Notes: generated by a model from the sequence alone, not told the origin. DNA of 8,939 nucleotides from Sphingomonadaceae bacterium (GCA_009923795.1 RFSU01000092.1:1-8939), one strand, 5' to 3'; shown: positions 1-6,303, counted from the stretch's first letter. Numbers and translations: made by a program.

Positions 1-1
1 C

Positions 2-700
2 GCTTCGCTTCAACCAGGTGAACTTGCGGTCAATTTGGCTGATGCAAAGCTCTATACGAAGAATGTGGGCGGCACTGTCATCCAGATCGGATCGGCCATT
101 GCCAATGCACTAACCTTTAACAATGGTGGCGCGGGTGCCGCTTCAGGCTCGACCTTTAATGGAAGTTCAGCCGTTACCATCAGCTATAACAGCGTGGGGG
201 CACCAAGTACGTCAGGTACGAACGCAACTGGGACCTGGGGGATTTCTATTTCGGGGACGGCTGCAACGGCAACCACTGCCAACGGGCTCAACACCTCCAA
301 TAACTATCAGGTCAACTCGCTGGGCGTGGGGACGGCGGCCTCGGCTGTCGCAGGCGAAATACGAGCAACCAACAACGTCACTGCCTATTATGCATCCGAT
401 GCCCGGCTGAAGGAGAATGTCCGGCCCATTGCTGATGCGCTTGGCCTTCTCTGCCAGATCCGCGGTGTCCGCTATGATTGGTGCCAAGTCTATATCGACC
501 ATCAAGGGGGTGAGGATGGGTACTTCGTTCGCCGGGCGGATGTTGGTGTCATCGCTCAAGAGGTCGAGGCAATCTTACCAGAAATCGTCGGCGAGAACGC
601 TCAGGGGCATAAGGCGGTCCGCTACGAGCGCCTGACTGCTCTGCTGATCGAAGCGGTCAAAGAGCTCAAATCCGAAATTGATGAGTTCAAGAGAGCGTAA
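2..700 (+). CDS. Phage tail-fibre-like protein with C-terminal peptidase S74 chaperone domain (5' partial)
   Basis: The reading frame is open to the left edge (it begins ...SLQPGELAVNLADAKLYTKN), so the true N terminus lies outside the window and the TTG at 35 is probably internal. The GELAVNLADAKLYTKN...VIQIG stretch is typical of the repeated shaft region of phage tail fibres. A low-complexity Ser/Thr/Gly/Ala region follows. The last ~105 residues form a peptidase S74 (endosialidase-type intramolecular chaperone) domain. It carries the signature ASDARLKENV (bases ~392-421) with the Ser and Lys of the self-cleavage dyad, then DVGVIAQEVEAILPEIV, AVRYERLTALLIEAVKEL and a C-terminal helix. In this family the domain trimerises the fibre and is then released just before the Ser of SDxRLK. 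It is the last intact gene of a prophage or prophage remnant. The S74 call is firm; host specificity cannot be inferred. Confidence 0.88.
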   Translation, partial: ASLQPGELAVNLADAKLYTKNVGGTVIQIGSAIANALTFNNGGAGAASGSTFNGSSAVTISYNSVGAPSTSGTNATGTWGISISGTAATATTANGLNTSNNYQVNSLGVGTAASAVAGEIRATNNVTAYYASDARLKENVRPIADALGLLCQIRGVRYDWCQVYIDHQGGEDGYFVRRADVGVIAQEVEAILPEIVGENAQGHKAVRYERLTALLIEAVKELKSEIDEFKRA

Positions 701-703
701 GCC

Positions 704-913
704 ATGCCCATCAAAGTCATCATTATTACGGCTGGCACGCAGATTACGCTCCCGTCCGATTGGAACTCGGCAAACAACTCGATCGAGTGCATCGGCGGGA
801 GAGCGGGGCGCGCGTTGGATTTGTTTAGGACGCGTGGCTGGGCACGATTGCGAATTTTTGCCTATGCGGGTCGAAATTGGTCAATCCTTGCCTATTGGTC
901 GGGCCGACGCTGA
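704..913 (+). pseudogene. Truncated phage glycine-rich tail protein (N-terminal fragment)
   Basis: The ATG lies 3 bp after the tail-fibre stop, as expected for consecutive phage tail genes. The first ~33 residues (MPIKVIIITAGTQITLPSDW, then NSANNSIECIGG) match the start of the small phage proteins that continue as a long glycine-rich sheet after 'NSxNNSIExIGGGxGG'. Here the Gly-rich part is lost after IGGRAGR (about base 805) and the frame runs through unrelated Arg/Trp-rich sequence to a stop at 913. I read this as a real phage gene cut by recombination, with the homologous part ending near 800-810. The remaining sequence lies over the decayed ETF fragment on the opposite strand. Confidence 0.6.
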
Positions 914-1103
914 GCGCGATGATCTCGGGAATCATAACATTTCCCATAAGTTGGATCGCTTCCGCGACCTCGACCTCATCGAGTGGGTTCATGCTCATCT
1001 GCACATTGGCGATATCCACCCCAGTGAGGCGGACCAAACCCGGGACTTTACGCTTTATTCGAACACGCGCTTCACGCTGACTATGGCTTGCATCTGCGAT
1101 CAC
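825..1103 (-). pseudogene. Electron-transfer flavoprotein beta subunit fragment
   Basis: The minus-strand frame reads ARVRIK...LTGVDIANVQMSMNPLDEVEVAEAIQL...IPEIIALSVGPT (about bases 900-1070). This follows the N-terminal half of ETF beta, whose family pattern is VRVK..GtGVDiANVkMSMNPFDEiAvEEAirLKE....EvIAvSvGp. Intact ETF beta (~250 residues) accepts electrons from acyl-CoA dehydrogenases. Here the canonical start (MKvLVPVKRViDY) is replaced by unrelated residues behind an in-frame TGA at 1110-1112. The match fades after SVGPT and the frame stops at 825, so about 55-60 recognisable residues remain. It is a relic with no function expected. The gene identity is an alignment from memory but rests on a long distinctive motif. 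Confidence 0.65.
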
Positions 1104-1144
1104 TTTAGATCAAGCTAAACAAAGGCAAGGTGGGGTAAAAATCT

Positions 1145-1158
1145 ATCTACCGGTAGAT
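1145..1158. promoter_or_regulatory. Perfect 14-bp palindrome, possible TetR-type operator
   Basis: ATCTACCGGTAGAT is its own reverse complement. Its size and symmetry suit a dimeric repressor operator such as those of TetR-family proteins. It lies between the SDR and ETF-beta fragments in a non-coding gap (1104-1200). It is also next to an imperfect longer inverted repeat: AAACAAAGGC at 1117-1126 against GCCTTGTTT at 1159-1167, one base bulged. I see no second copy in the window. It may be the surviving operator of a lost gene. The regulatory role is inferred from symmetry only. Confidence 0.35.
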
Positions 1159-1200
1159 GCCTTGTTTGCGTCCGCTTCGAGTAGACTCTGATATTTCTTC

Positions 1201-1482
1201 TTACACGCACATCGGTTCACTGAACGAGCTCATGCCGGAAACTATGGCAAAATTGGCTGCAATTTGTTCAACGCTTGATGCATCCGACCCGGCAGGCGAG
1301 ACCCAGCCGTCCGTTGCAGCGATCGCCGGGATTTCCATGAAACCGGAACTCATCTCCCGGGCGAGGCGCGTGTCTCCCGATGTTGGCAGTATGACGTTGG
1401 ATTGGATGCCGTAGGCTGAGCCCTCCAGCGCAACTACATTACTGAGCCAAACTATTCCGGTCTTTGCTGCAGCGTCGTTCGC
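1201..1482 (-). pseudogene. Short-chain dehydrogenase/reductase, C-terminal fragment with mutated catalytic Tyr
   Basis: The minus strand reads ANDAAAKTGIVWLSNVVALE, then GSAYGIQSNVILPTSGDTRL and AREMSSGFMEIP. This matches the C-terminal half of SDRs from the active site on: YxxAK-A-GIvGLTnvvALEGa.yGIraNvvLP..xTRm. The Rossmann N-terminal half, with TGxxxGxG and NNAG, is absent. The position of the catalytic Tyr holds Asp (GAC where TAC is expected, bases 1474-1476), while the Lys four residues on is kept. The tail after EIPAIAATD is degenerate and ends at a TAA at 1201. The fragment begins exactly where the CoA-transferase fragment ends and is out of frame with it. It is almost certainly inactive. 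The original enzyme was probably a lipid- or steroid-type dehydrogenase; its substrate is unknown. Confidence 0.62.
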
Positions 1483-1756
1483 CTGCCGGATACTGCAGCT
1501 CAAACTCTTTATTCTCGCCGACATAGGACGACATCATCTTCTTGATCTGGCGGGTGCGCAGTAGCTAGCCGAGGCCCTCGCCGTCGATACCGGCATTGTT
1601 CGATGCGACCGTAAGCCCCTTCACGCCCTATGCTACGACGGCATCGATCAGCCGTTCAGGGACGCCGCACAGGCCAAAGCCGCCCGCTGCAATCAGCATG
1701 TCATCGTGCAGCAACCCTTCCAGCGCCGCTGTCGCATCGCGATAAAGTTTCTTCAT
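1478..1756 (-). pseudogene. 3-oxoacid CoA-transferase subunit A, N-terminal fragment with two stop codons
   Basis: From the ATG at 1756 the frame reads MKKLYRDATAALEGLLHDDM, LIAAGGFGLCGVPERLIDAV, VA-stop-GVKGLTVASNNAGIDG, EGLG-stop-LLRTRQIKK and MMSSYVGENKEFELQYPAGE. This is the unmistakable N terminus of the SCOT/ScoA alpha subunit, with the glycine-rich GGFGLCGvPe CoA-transferase motif and the SYVGENKEFE segment. Intact subunits have ~230 residues and transfer CoA to acetoacetate or related 3-oxoacids. Here TAG codons interrupt codons 43 (1628-1630) and 64 (1565-1567), each where a Ser or Leu would be expected. All similarity stops after residue 93 (~1478), where the SDR fragment starts. 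This is a clear pseudogene. It lacks a strong ribosome binding site (GGGACTCCC only). Confidence 0.85.
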
Positions 1757-2101
1757 GGGAGTCCCAATTGTTATTTTGGTTTTAATTTAACAACTTTCTT
1801 TTTCGCAAAACTTCCAGTCTTCAAATCGCAGAGAGCTATAAATTTCCCTGACGCTTTAAGTCCACATTTATAATACCGTTGAACAGAAATTCCGATCTAT
1901 TTTCTTGTTTCGAAAGGATGTAAATTCGGCCGTGTATATTCTAACAATTTCAAAGATTTATAGAGAGTTGAAAGCATATTATTGCGCATCCAATTTTCCT
2001 ATTTCAACATCAAATTTATTATTCGATGCGCCGCTGATCAATTACTGTGACTGTATATCATGATTAGTTCCACCCTTCGATGGTATGGGTCTTTACAGAA
2101 A
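1757..2101. other. AT-rich intergenic region without a recognisable gene
   Basis: About 345 bp between the CoA-transferase relic and the end of the P450 gene. It is clearly richer in A/T than its surroundings and I see no convincing coding frame in it. It holds two weak inverted repeats: TTGTTA (1768-1773) against TAACAA (1788-1793), and GCGCATC (1984-1990) against GATGCGC (2025-2031), the latter around a 34-bp AT-rich loop. Neither is followed by a clear T-run, so I do not call a terminator. The region may hold the old promoter of the CoA-transferase gene and the transcript end of the P450 gene. Confidence 0.5.
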
Positions 2102-3388
2102 TTAATCCCAAAGTACGTGAACAGCATCCGGACCCCGCATATTTAGCCCACGGATCTCTGGGCGCGGGTAGGCAGGGTCGAATCTCAGATTTGGAAGATC
2201 TAGAATTGCGTTTAGCGCCACTTCCATCTCTGCAAGTGCCATGTGCATGCCCATGCACATGTGTGGTCCAAAGCCAAAACTTAGCAGGGGGCGCATCGGG
2301 CGCTTTAGCCAAAGTCGGTCAGGGTCTTCATATGTTTGGGGGTCACGATTGGCAGCAGCAATGGAGAGAAGGACCGCAGTGCCCTTTGTAAACTTTGTTC
2401 CGTTGAGTTCCAGATCACGTGCTGCAACGCGTGCCAAGGCGGCCGCTGTTGGATCGCGCCGCATGGTTTCCATTACTGCTTTGGCCACGAGAGTTCTATC
2501 ATTTCGTACTTCTTCTAAAACGTCTGGGTATTCCAGTAGCTGCACGATCATATTGGCGATGCTACGTGTTGTCGTTTCACCGGCAGCGAGCAGAAGCATT
2601 CGGATGAAAGCGGTAATCTCTTCATCGGTAAAGCGCTTACCCTCATGCTCAACCTGCATCATATATCCAAGGATATCGATGCGCATTTCGCCGCGCATGC
2701 GGTATGCTTGCACGATTGGCAGCAAGGTATCGTAAATTGATTGGCCGGCCACAAGAGACTGCGGCACCGTGATTTTTGCGATCTCCGGATCGGCTTGAGG
2801 TGCAGCGACTACCTGAATGGCCCAACTGGCCAAATTGGATAGCAGGTCTTCTTCATGTGGGAACCCGAAATAGGCATACATCGCGCGGATAGGGAAGGGT
2901 AACGCGAATTCGCGGAGTAAATCGGCCTTCCGTTTTGGTCGCAGTTGAGCGATAAACTCGTTCACTGCGACTGGACGGATCATCGTTTCGATAAGCTTGC
3001 GAATTTCGGACCGCATAAATGGCTTTTGGAGCGTGGCGCGGAATTTATCATGATCTGCGCCGTCCATTGCGGTCAGCAACATGTTGTCTACTGCGGCGCC
3101 GAATCCGTCCCCCACGATATGGCTTAGCCAATCGCTAGGGTTCATTAAGACAGCATGAATATCTTTGTAGCGGAACAGACTGACTGTTGGCCGCCCAGTC
3201 ATCATATAGTCGGCCATGCTGGGCACCATGTTTTCCAGCAGGACATCGCCCTGCATCACAGGGCATTTGGAACGCTTTTCCGCCAGCATCGGATAGGGGT
3301 TGTTGGGGGCGTTTCCGGAATATCCATTCGTGACCAGTGAATAGTCGAGGACCATCTGGTCAAGCGGATCAAGTTTCGGGCTGCTCAT
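2102..3388 (-). CDS. Cytochrome P450 monooxygenase
   Basis: A soluble bacterial P450 of 428 residues, full length for the class, with no membrane anchor. It should insert one oxygen atom into a hydrophobic substrate, taking electrons from a ferredoxin and reductase. In order, the visible motifs are: C-helix DGADHDKFR (109-117, His and Arg contacting haem propionates); the I-helix oxygen-activation motif AAGETTTR (268-275); K-helix ExxR as ETMR (307-310); AANRDP (345-350); and the haem loop FGFGPHMCMGMHMA (371-384) with Cys378 as thiolate ligand. The usual FxxGxxxCxGxxLA ends here in MA instead of LA. The start ATG follows GAGAG at a 7-nt spacing. It is transcribed alone, divergently from the hydrolase at 3637. 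No ferredoxin is adjacent; the reductase of the operon to the right is one possible partner (inference). The substrate is unknown. I do not assign a CYP family. Confidence 0.93.
   Translation of the reverse strand: MSSPKLDPLDQMVLDYSLVTNGYSGNAPNNPYPMLAEKRSKCPVMQGDVLLENMVPSMADYMMTGRPTVSLFRYKDIHAVLMNPSDWLSHIVGDGFGAAVDNMLLTAMDGADHDKFRATLQKPFMRSEIRKLIETMIRPVAVNEFIAQLRPKRKADLLREFALPFPIRAMYAYFGFPHEEDLLSNLASWAIQVVAAPQADPEIAKITVPQSLVAGQSIYDTLLPIVQAYRMRGEMRIDILGYMMQVEHEGKRFTDEEITAFIRMLLLAAGETTTRSIANMIVQLLEYPDVLEEVRNDRTLVAKAVMETMRRDPTAAALARVAARDLELNGTKFTKGTAVLLSIAAANRDPQTYEDPDRLWLKRPMRPLLSFGFGPHMCMGMHMALAEMEVALNAILDLPNLRFDPAYPRPEIRGLNMRGPDAVHVLWD
2240..2261. repeat. 22-bp near-perfect palindrome inside the P450 haem-loop codons
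   Basis: CATGTGCATG (2240-2249) and CATGCACATG (2252-2261) are exact reverse complements around a CC centre. On the coding strand the palindrome encodes the haem-loop residues H-M-C-M-G-M-H-M, which include the axial Cys. The symmetry arises largely from alternating ATG codons with CAC/TGC/CAC between them. It could fold as a strong mRNA hairpin, but coincidence is a sufficient explanation. Confidence 0.55.
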
Positions 3389-3636
3389 AGCAAGGCTCTC
3401 ACATCTGAGGTTTCATTTCGATTTTTGCGTGCTCTACATGCAACGCGAACCTGCCATAAGGTATGTTTGTTTGACGGGCGTAAAGGCGATTCTTGCGATG
3501 TTTGGACTTGTAATAACGTTCACTAACTTCGCAAACGGAAGCTATGATAACATAATCGCTATTTGACGAGGCGCGGACCTATAACGCCTATGAGGATCGC
3601 GCAAAGCCTGATCATTTGAATGTCAAAGGACTAAAG
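3389..3636. promoter_or_regulatory. Divergent intergenic control region between the P450 and hydrolase genes
   Basis: These 248 bp separate two divergent start codons and must carry both promoters. The best plus-strand candidate is TTCGCA (3528-3533), a 17-bp spacer and CATAAT (3551-3556), which would give an ~75-nt leader for the hydrolase. An imperfect inverted repeat, GCGTGC (3427-3432) against GCAACGC (with a one-base bulge), lies about 50 bp before the P450 start. A short CATA-AGG-TATG element follows it at 3454-3464. Both are possible operator half-sites. I could not pick a convincing minus-strand promoter. All assignments are by eye. Confidence 0.35.
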
Positions 3637-4443
3637 ATGCGGGACATACATCCTGATTTTATCGATCCACTCGACGATTTCGAAGCTCGTTTTGTAAACC
3701 TCAACGGCGTGACGAAGAAGGTCTATGTAACAGGCAGGGGGCCTGCCGTTATCGTGATGTCGGAAATGCCCGGGATTAGCCCCTATGTAGCGCGATTTGC
3801 GCGGTGGGTTCGGGATGCCGGGTTGACCGTCTTCATGCCGTCGCTCTTCGGTGTGGACGGCGTCCTTCCTGGCAAGGGCAGAACTATGATGACAGTAGCT
3901 CGAGCCTGTATCAGCAAAGAATTTCGGGCATTCTCAAGCAATTCCTCAAGTCCTGTCACCCAATGGCTTCGCGCCTTAGCCGCGCTGGCGCATAAGGAAT
4001 GTGGAGGGAGAGGCGTTGGCGCGATCGGCATGTGCTTCACTGGAAATTTCGCTTTGTCGATGATGATGGAAAAAGCGGTGATCGCCCCAGTGATGTCGCA
4101 GCCTTCATTGCCTATGCACAATGCCGCCGGGCTCGCGATCGCGCCGGAAGAACTTGCAGCGGTAAACGCCAGAATGGAAGCTGAGGACCTTTCCGTTCTT
4201 GCCTACCGTTTTGAGGGCGACAGATTCTGTCGGGCCGAGCGTTTTGCCGCTTATGAAGATGTATTGGGAGACCGTTTTATCGGCAAGGTGCTTCCCGATA
4301 CAGCCGCAAATCCGGATGCGCCTCTTAAAACACCACACAGCGTGGTAACGCTGCATCTGATCAACGAAGCCGGACAACCCACCGTCCAGGCGCGCGATGA
4401 AATACTATCATTCTTCCGCGCGCGCCTGATTGGCGATCAATAA
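3637..4443 (+). CDS. Dienelactone hydrolase family protein (alpha/beta hydrolase)
   Basis: A 268-residue alpha/beta hydrolase of the DLH family, which hydrolyses lactone or ester bonds, classically dienelactones in chlorocatechol breakdown. I start it at the ATG at 3637 because AAAGGA (3625-3630) sits 6 nt upstream; an in-frame TTG at 3616 would add 7 residues but has no such site. Key features, numbered from 3637: a Glu in VIVMSEMPG (Glu43), at the place where DLH has its active-site Glu; the nucleophile elbow GAIGMCFTGN with Cys133 as nucleophile; Asp195 in FEGDRFC; and His234 in TPHSVVTLH. This completes a Cys-Asp-His triad. The region between the lid and triad (about residues 145-190) is longer than in classical DLH, and the whole protein exceeds the usual ~235 residues, so the substrate may be bulkier than dienelactone. 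It is divergent from the P450 gene and converges on the flavoprotein gene, overlapping it by 7 bp. Confidence 0.88.
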   Translation: MRDIHPDFIDPLDDFEARFVNLNGVTKKVYVTGRGPAVIVMSEMPGISPYVARFARWVRDAGLTVFMPSLFGVDGVLPGKGRTMMTVARACISKEFRAFSSNSSSPVTQWLRALAALAHKECGGRGVGAIGMCFTGNFALSMMMEKAVIAPVMSQPSLPMHNAAGLAIAPEELAAVNARMEAEDLSVLAYRFEGDRFCRAERFAAYEDVLGDRFIGKVLPDTAANPDAPLKTPHSVVTLHLINEAGQPTVQARDEILSFFRARLIGDQ

Positions 4444-5663
4444 GCCCCAGGGGGCGAGATCATGTCCCCGCCGGCGATACTGCGGCCATAGATTTCATAC
4501 CCGATCGTTGGAATATTCTGGATATGACGCAGGGCCATGGAAACGTCTTTCCAATAACGGCTGATCGGCTTGTCAAGCATGAAGGCAGATGATCCGGACT
4601 GAAACATGAGCGATTCTGATGCACTATGCACAAGCTTAATCATCTGAGCGCATTGTGCACGGTGACGGGCCTTGTCTTCGAGCGCCAGTTCCGCTCCGGC
4701 AAGGCCGATACGATCAAATTCGCCAACCAGATGGAAAAGGATCAGCTTGGCGGTGTCGAGCATGGCCGCAGCTTCACCAAGGTCACGCATGTAAGCGCCA
4801 GAGTTCGTTCTGGGCCCGATCTGGGTCGTCAAAACGGGCTTGACCGACTCAGCTGTCACTATTTCCAGCATCGCTTCCACCGCACCAATCAACTGAGCAA
4901 TCCCAGTTGTGCGTACGACAGGTACGACTGGAAGAAGATCTGACGGCGCACCGAAATGACGCTTGGTGCGGTCAATCTGGCCAGCGCGTTCATTCATTAA
5001 GACCATCTGGCCTTCGGGGATGAACACGTCTGTCGCAATGCTGATGTCCGAGCCGGTGCCCTGCATGCCAGTGACATACCAAGCGTCTTTAATCGTTAGA
5101 TCAGAAAAAGGAATATAGCACATGCTGATACCTGGCACGACTGGACCTTCATAACCTTCCAGCACAACACCTTGCTGCGCCCATTTTGACTGGCGTGAGC
5201 CTGAGGTGTAAGGCCAAGATCCGTTGATAATCCAACCGCCATCAACCTTGCGGGCCTTGCCCGGAGGGTTATAGGCGCCGCACACTGTTGTGGGGCCATC
5301 GGCAAAGACGACGTCCTGTACGCTATCAGGCGCAAGGCTGGTCACCCAGCTGGTGCCGTTGATGATTTGCACGACCCAGCTGATTGATGGATCACCCTTG
5401 GCGATCTCAATCTGCATGCGACAAAAATCAGTGAAGGAAAGCCCAACGCCGCCAAGGCGCTTGGGGAGCAACGCCGATAGTATCTTGTTATCGAACAACG
5501 CTTTTTCCACCGCAGCAGTAGGGGCGCGTTTGGCTTCACCGGCCGGTGCTTCCGCCATCAGAAGAGGGCGTAGTTCTTTTGCTTTGGCGACCATTGCATC
5601 GGCTGTCGCCTTGTCCGCAAACGTCGAGAAACTCTCGGTATTAATCTGTGCTACACTGGCCAT
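4437..5663 (-). CDS. Acyl-CoA-dehydrogenase-fold flavoprotein, probable two-component flavin monooxygenase
   Basis: This 408-residue protein has the acyl-CoA dehydrogenase fold: an alpha-helical N-terminal domain with LLPKRLGGVGLSFTDFCRMQ (65-84); the central beta domain with WIINGSWPYTSGS (144-156), flavin-contacting GMQGTGSDISIATDVFIP (199-216); and a type-2 C-terminal helical domain with FQSGSSAFMLDKPISRYWKD (354-373) and ALRHIQNIPTIGYEIYGR (377-394). The C terminus lacks the YEG-type Glu segment of true acyl-CoA dehydrogenases. It resembles instead the reduced-flavin-dependent hydroxylases of the HsaA/HpaB-like type, where a His in the RHxxN helix lies at the active site. I therefore favour a monooxygenase oxygenase component that needs a separate flavin reductase, not seen here; a divergent dehydrogenase is the alternative. 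It is the last gene of the operon, 19 bp after the TetR gene, with an AAAGGAAAG ribosome site 6 nt before the ATG. Confidence 0.8.
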   Translation of the reverse strand: MASVAQINTESFSTFADKATADAMVAKAKELRPLLMAEAPAGEAKRAPTAAVEKALFDNKILSALLPKRLGGVGLSFTDFCRMQIEIAKGDPSISWVVQIINGTSWVTSLAPDSVQDVVFADGPTTVCGAYNPPGKARKVDGGWIINGSWPYTSGSRQSKWAQQGVVLEGYEGPVVPGISMCYIPFSDLTIKDAWYVTGMQGTGSDISIATDVFIPEGQMVLMNERAGQIDRTKRHFGAPSDLLPVVPVVRTTGIAQLIGAVEAMLEIVTAESVKPVLTTQIGPRTNSGAYMRDLGEAAAMLDTAKLILFHLVGEFDRIGLAGAELALEDKARHRAQCAQMIKLVHSASESLMFQSGSSAFMLDKPISRYWKDVSMALRHIQNIPTIGYEIYGRSIAGGDMISPPGAY

Positions 5664-5682
5664 TGTCTTTCCTTTCTTTAGT

Positions 5683-6303
5683 CTAATTATGTGACGCGGC
5701 GATTTTCAACGCCCATTTTTCGACGTTCGCAGCGGTATCGTTCCAAAGAGCGTTCCAAGTATCGCTGGCTGGTATCAGCACGGTGCTGAGTTGGGTCCGT
5801 ACCAACGTTTCAACAAATGCGTCTCGGTTTAGCGGTTCACCGATTAGCCCGTCTAGATGGTCGAAGGTTGGCTGCAGAGCGTCGAGGACAGCTAACTTAT
5901 AGCGGCCAAAGCGGCTACGGAAGAAGGCGAGATGAAAGGCTGGTTCTACTTCAAACACACGCCCTGGTGAATTTTCGACAGTATAGCGGCCATAGAAGCG
6001 CATGACCGATTTGAACCGCTCTATGGGATCGGCAATGCCTTCTCCCGCTTCACGGACGCCAATTTCAAAGCCGACGCAGACAAATTCAGCAACCGCGACC
6101 AGCACTTCATCCTTATTAGAGAAATAGCGATACATGGTCCCGCGAGAGACGCCACTGGCATCAATGATATCGCTCATCGACAGCCGCTTCACACCCCGGC
6201 TGGCAATCGCATCCAGTGCACCGCTTAAAATACGGATCACGCTGGGGGATAGATCGACGTCCGGGTTGGGATCAGCCTCAATTTCAGCGGCGACAAGCCT
6301 CAT
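5683..6303 (-). CDS. TetR/AcrR-family transcriptional regulator
   Basis: A 206-residue regulator. The frame continues upstream, but the ATG at 6303 is the likely start. It overlaps the SDR stop as ATGA, and GGAAAAGGG (6310-6318) lies 6 nt before it. The N-terminal DNA-binding domain spans about residues 19-65 with the helix-turn-helix LSMSDIIDASGVSRGTMYRYFSNKDE (written here as the segment 41-66, of which GVSRGTMYRYF is the recognition part). The rest (70-206) is the variable all-helical ligand-binding and dimerisation domain, with aromatic residues around FYGRY, FHLAFFRSRFGRY and W183/W187/W197. Being translated from the middle of the catabolic operon, its level should track pathway expression. 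It is probably a repressor released by a substrate or CoA/acid intermediate, with its operator at the operon promoter beyond the right edge. Ligand unknown. Confidence 0.88.
   Translation of the reverse strand: MRLVAAEIEADPNPDVDLSPSVIRILSGALDAIASRGVKRLSMSDIIDASGVSRGTMYRYFSNKDEVLVAVAEFVCVGFEIGVREAGEGIADPIERFKSVMRFYGRYTVENSPGRVFEVEPAFHLAFFRSRFGRYKLAVLDALQPTFDHLDGLIGEPLNRDAFVETLVRTQLSTVLIPASDTWNALWNDTAANVEKWALKIAASHN

Noticed and set aside
2241..2735. Long plus-strand open frame antisense to the P450
   Set aside because: It is a Ser/Arg-rich shadow of a well-supported P450 frame, with no motif and no ribosome site.
3564..3586. TTGACG ... TATAAC as a promoter for the hydrolase
   Set aside because: The spacer is only 11 bp, too short for a sigma-70 type promoter; the TTCGCA/CATAAT pair with 17 bp fits better.
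3616..3636. TTG at 3616 as the hydrolase start
   Set aside because: AAAGGA sits between this TTG and the ATG at 3637 at the right distance for the ATG, and no ribosome site precedes the TTG.
5537..5548. Perfect palindrome CACCGGCCGGTG inside the flavoprotein gene
   Set aside because: It falls in GC-rich coding sequence for EAPAGEA, shares only ACCGG with the 1145 palindrome, and is not near a promoter.
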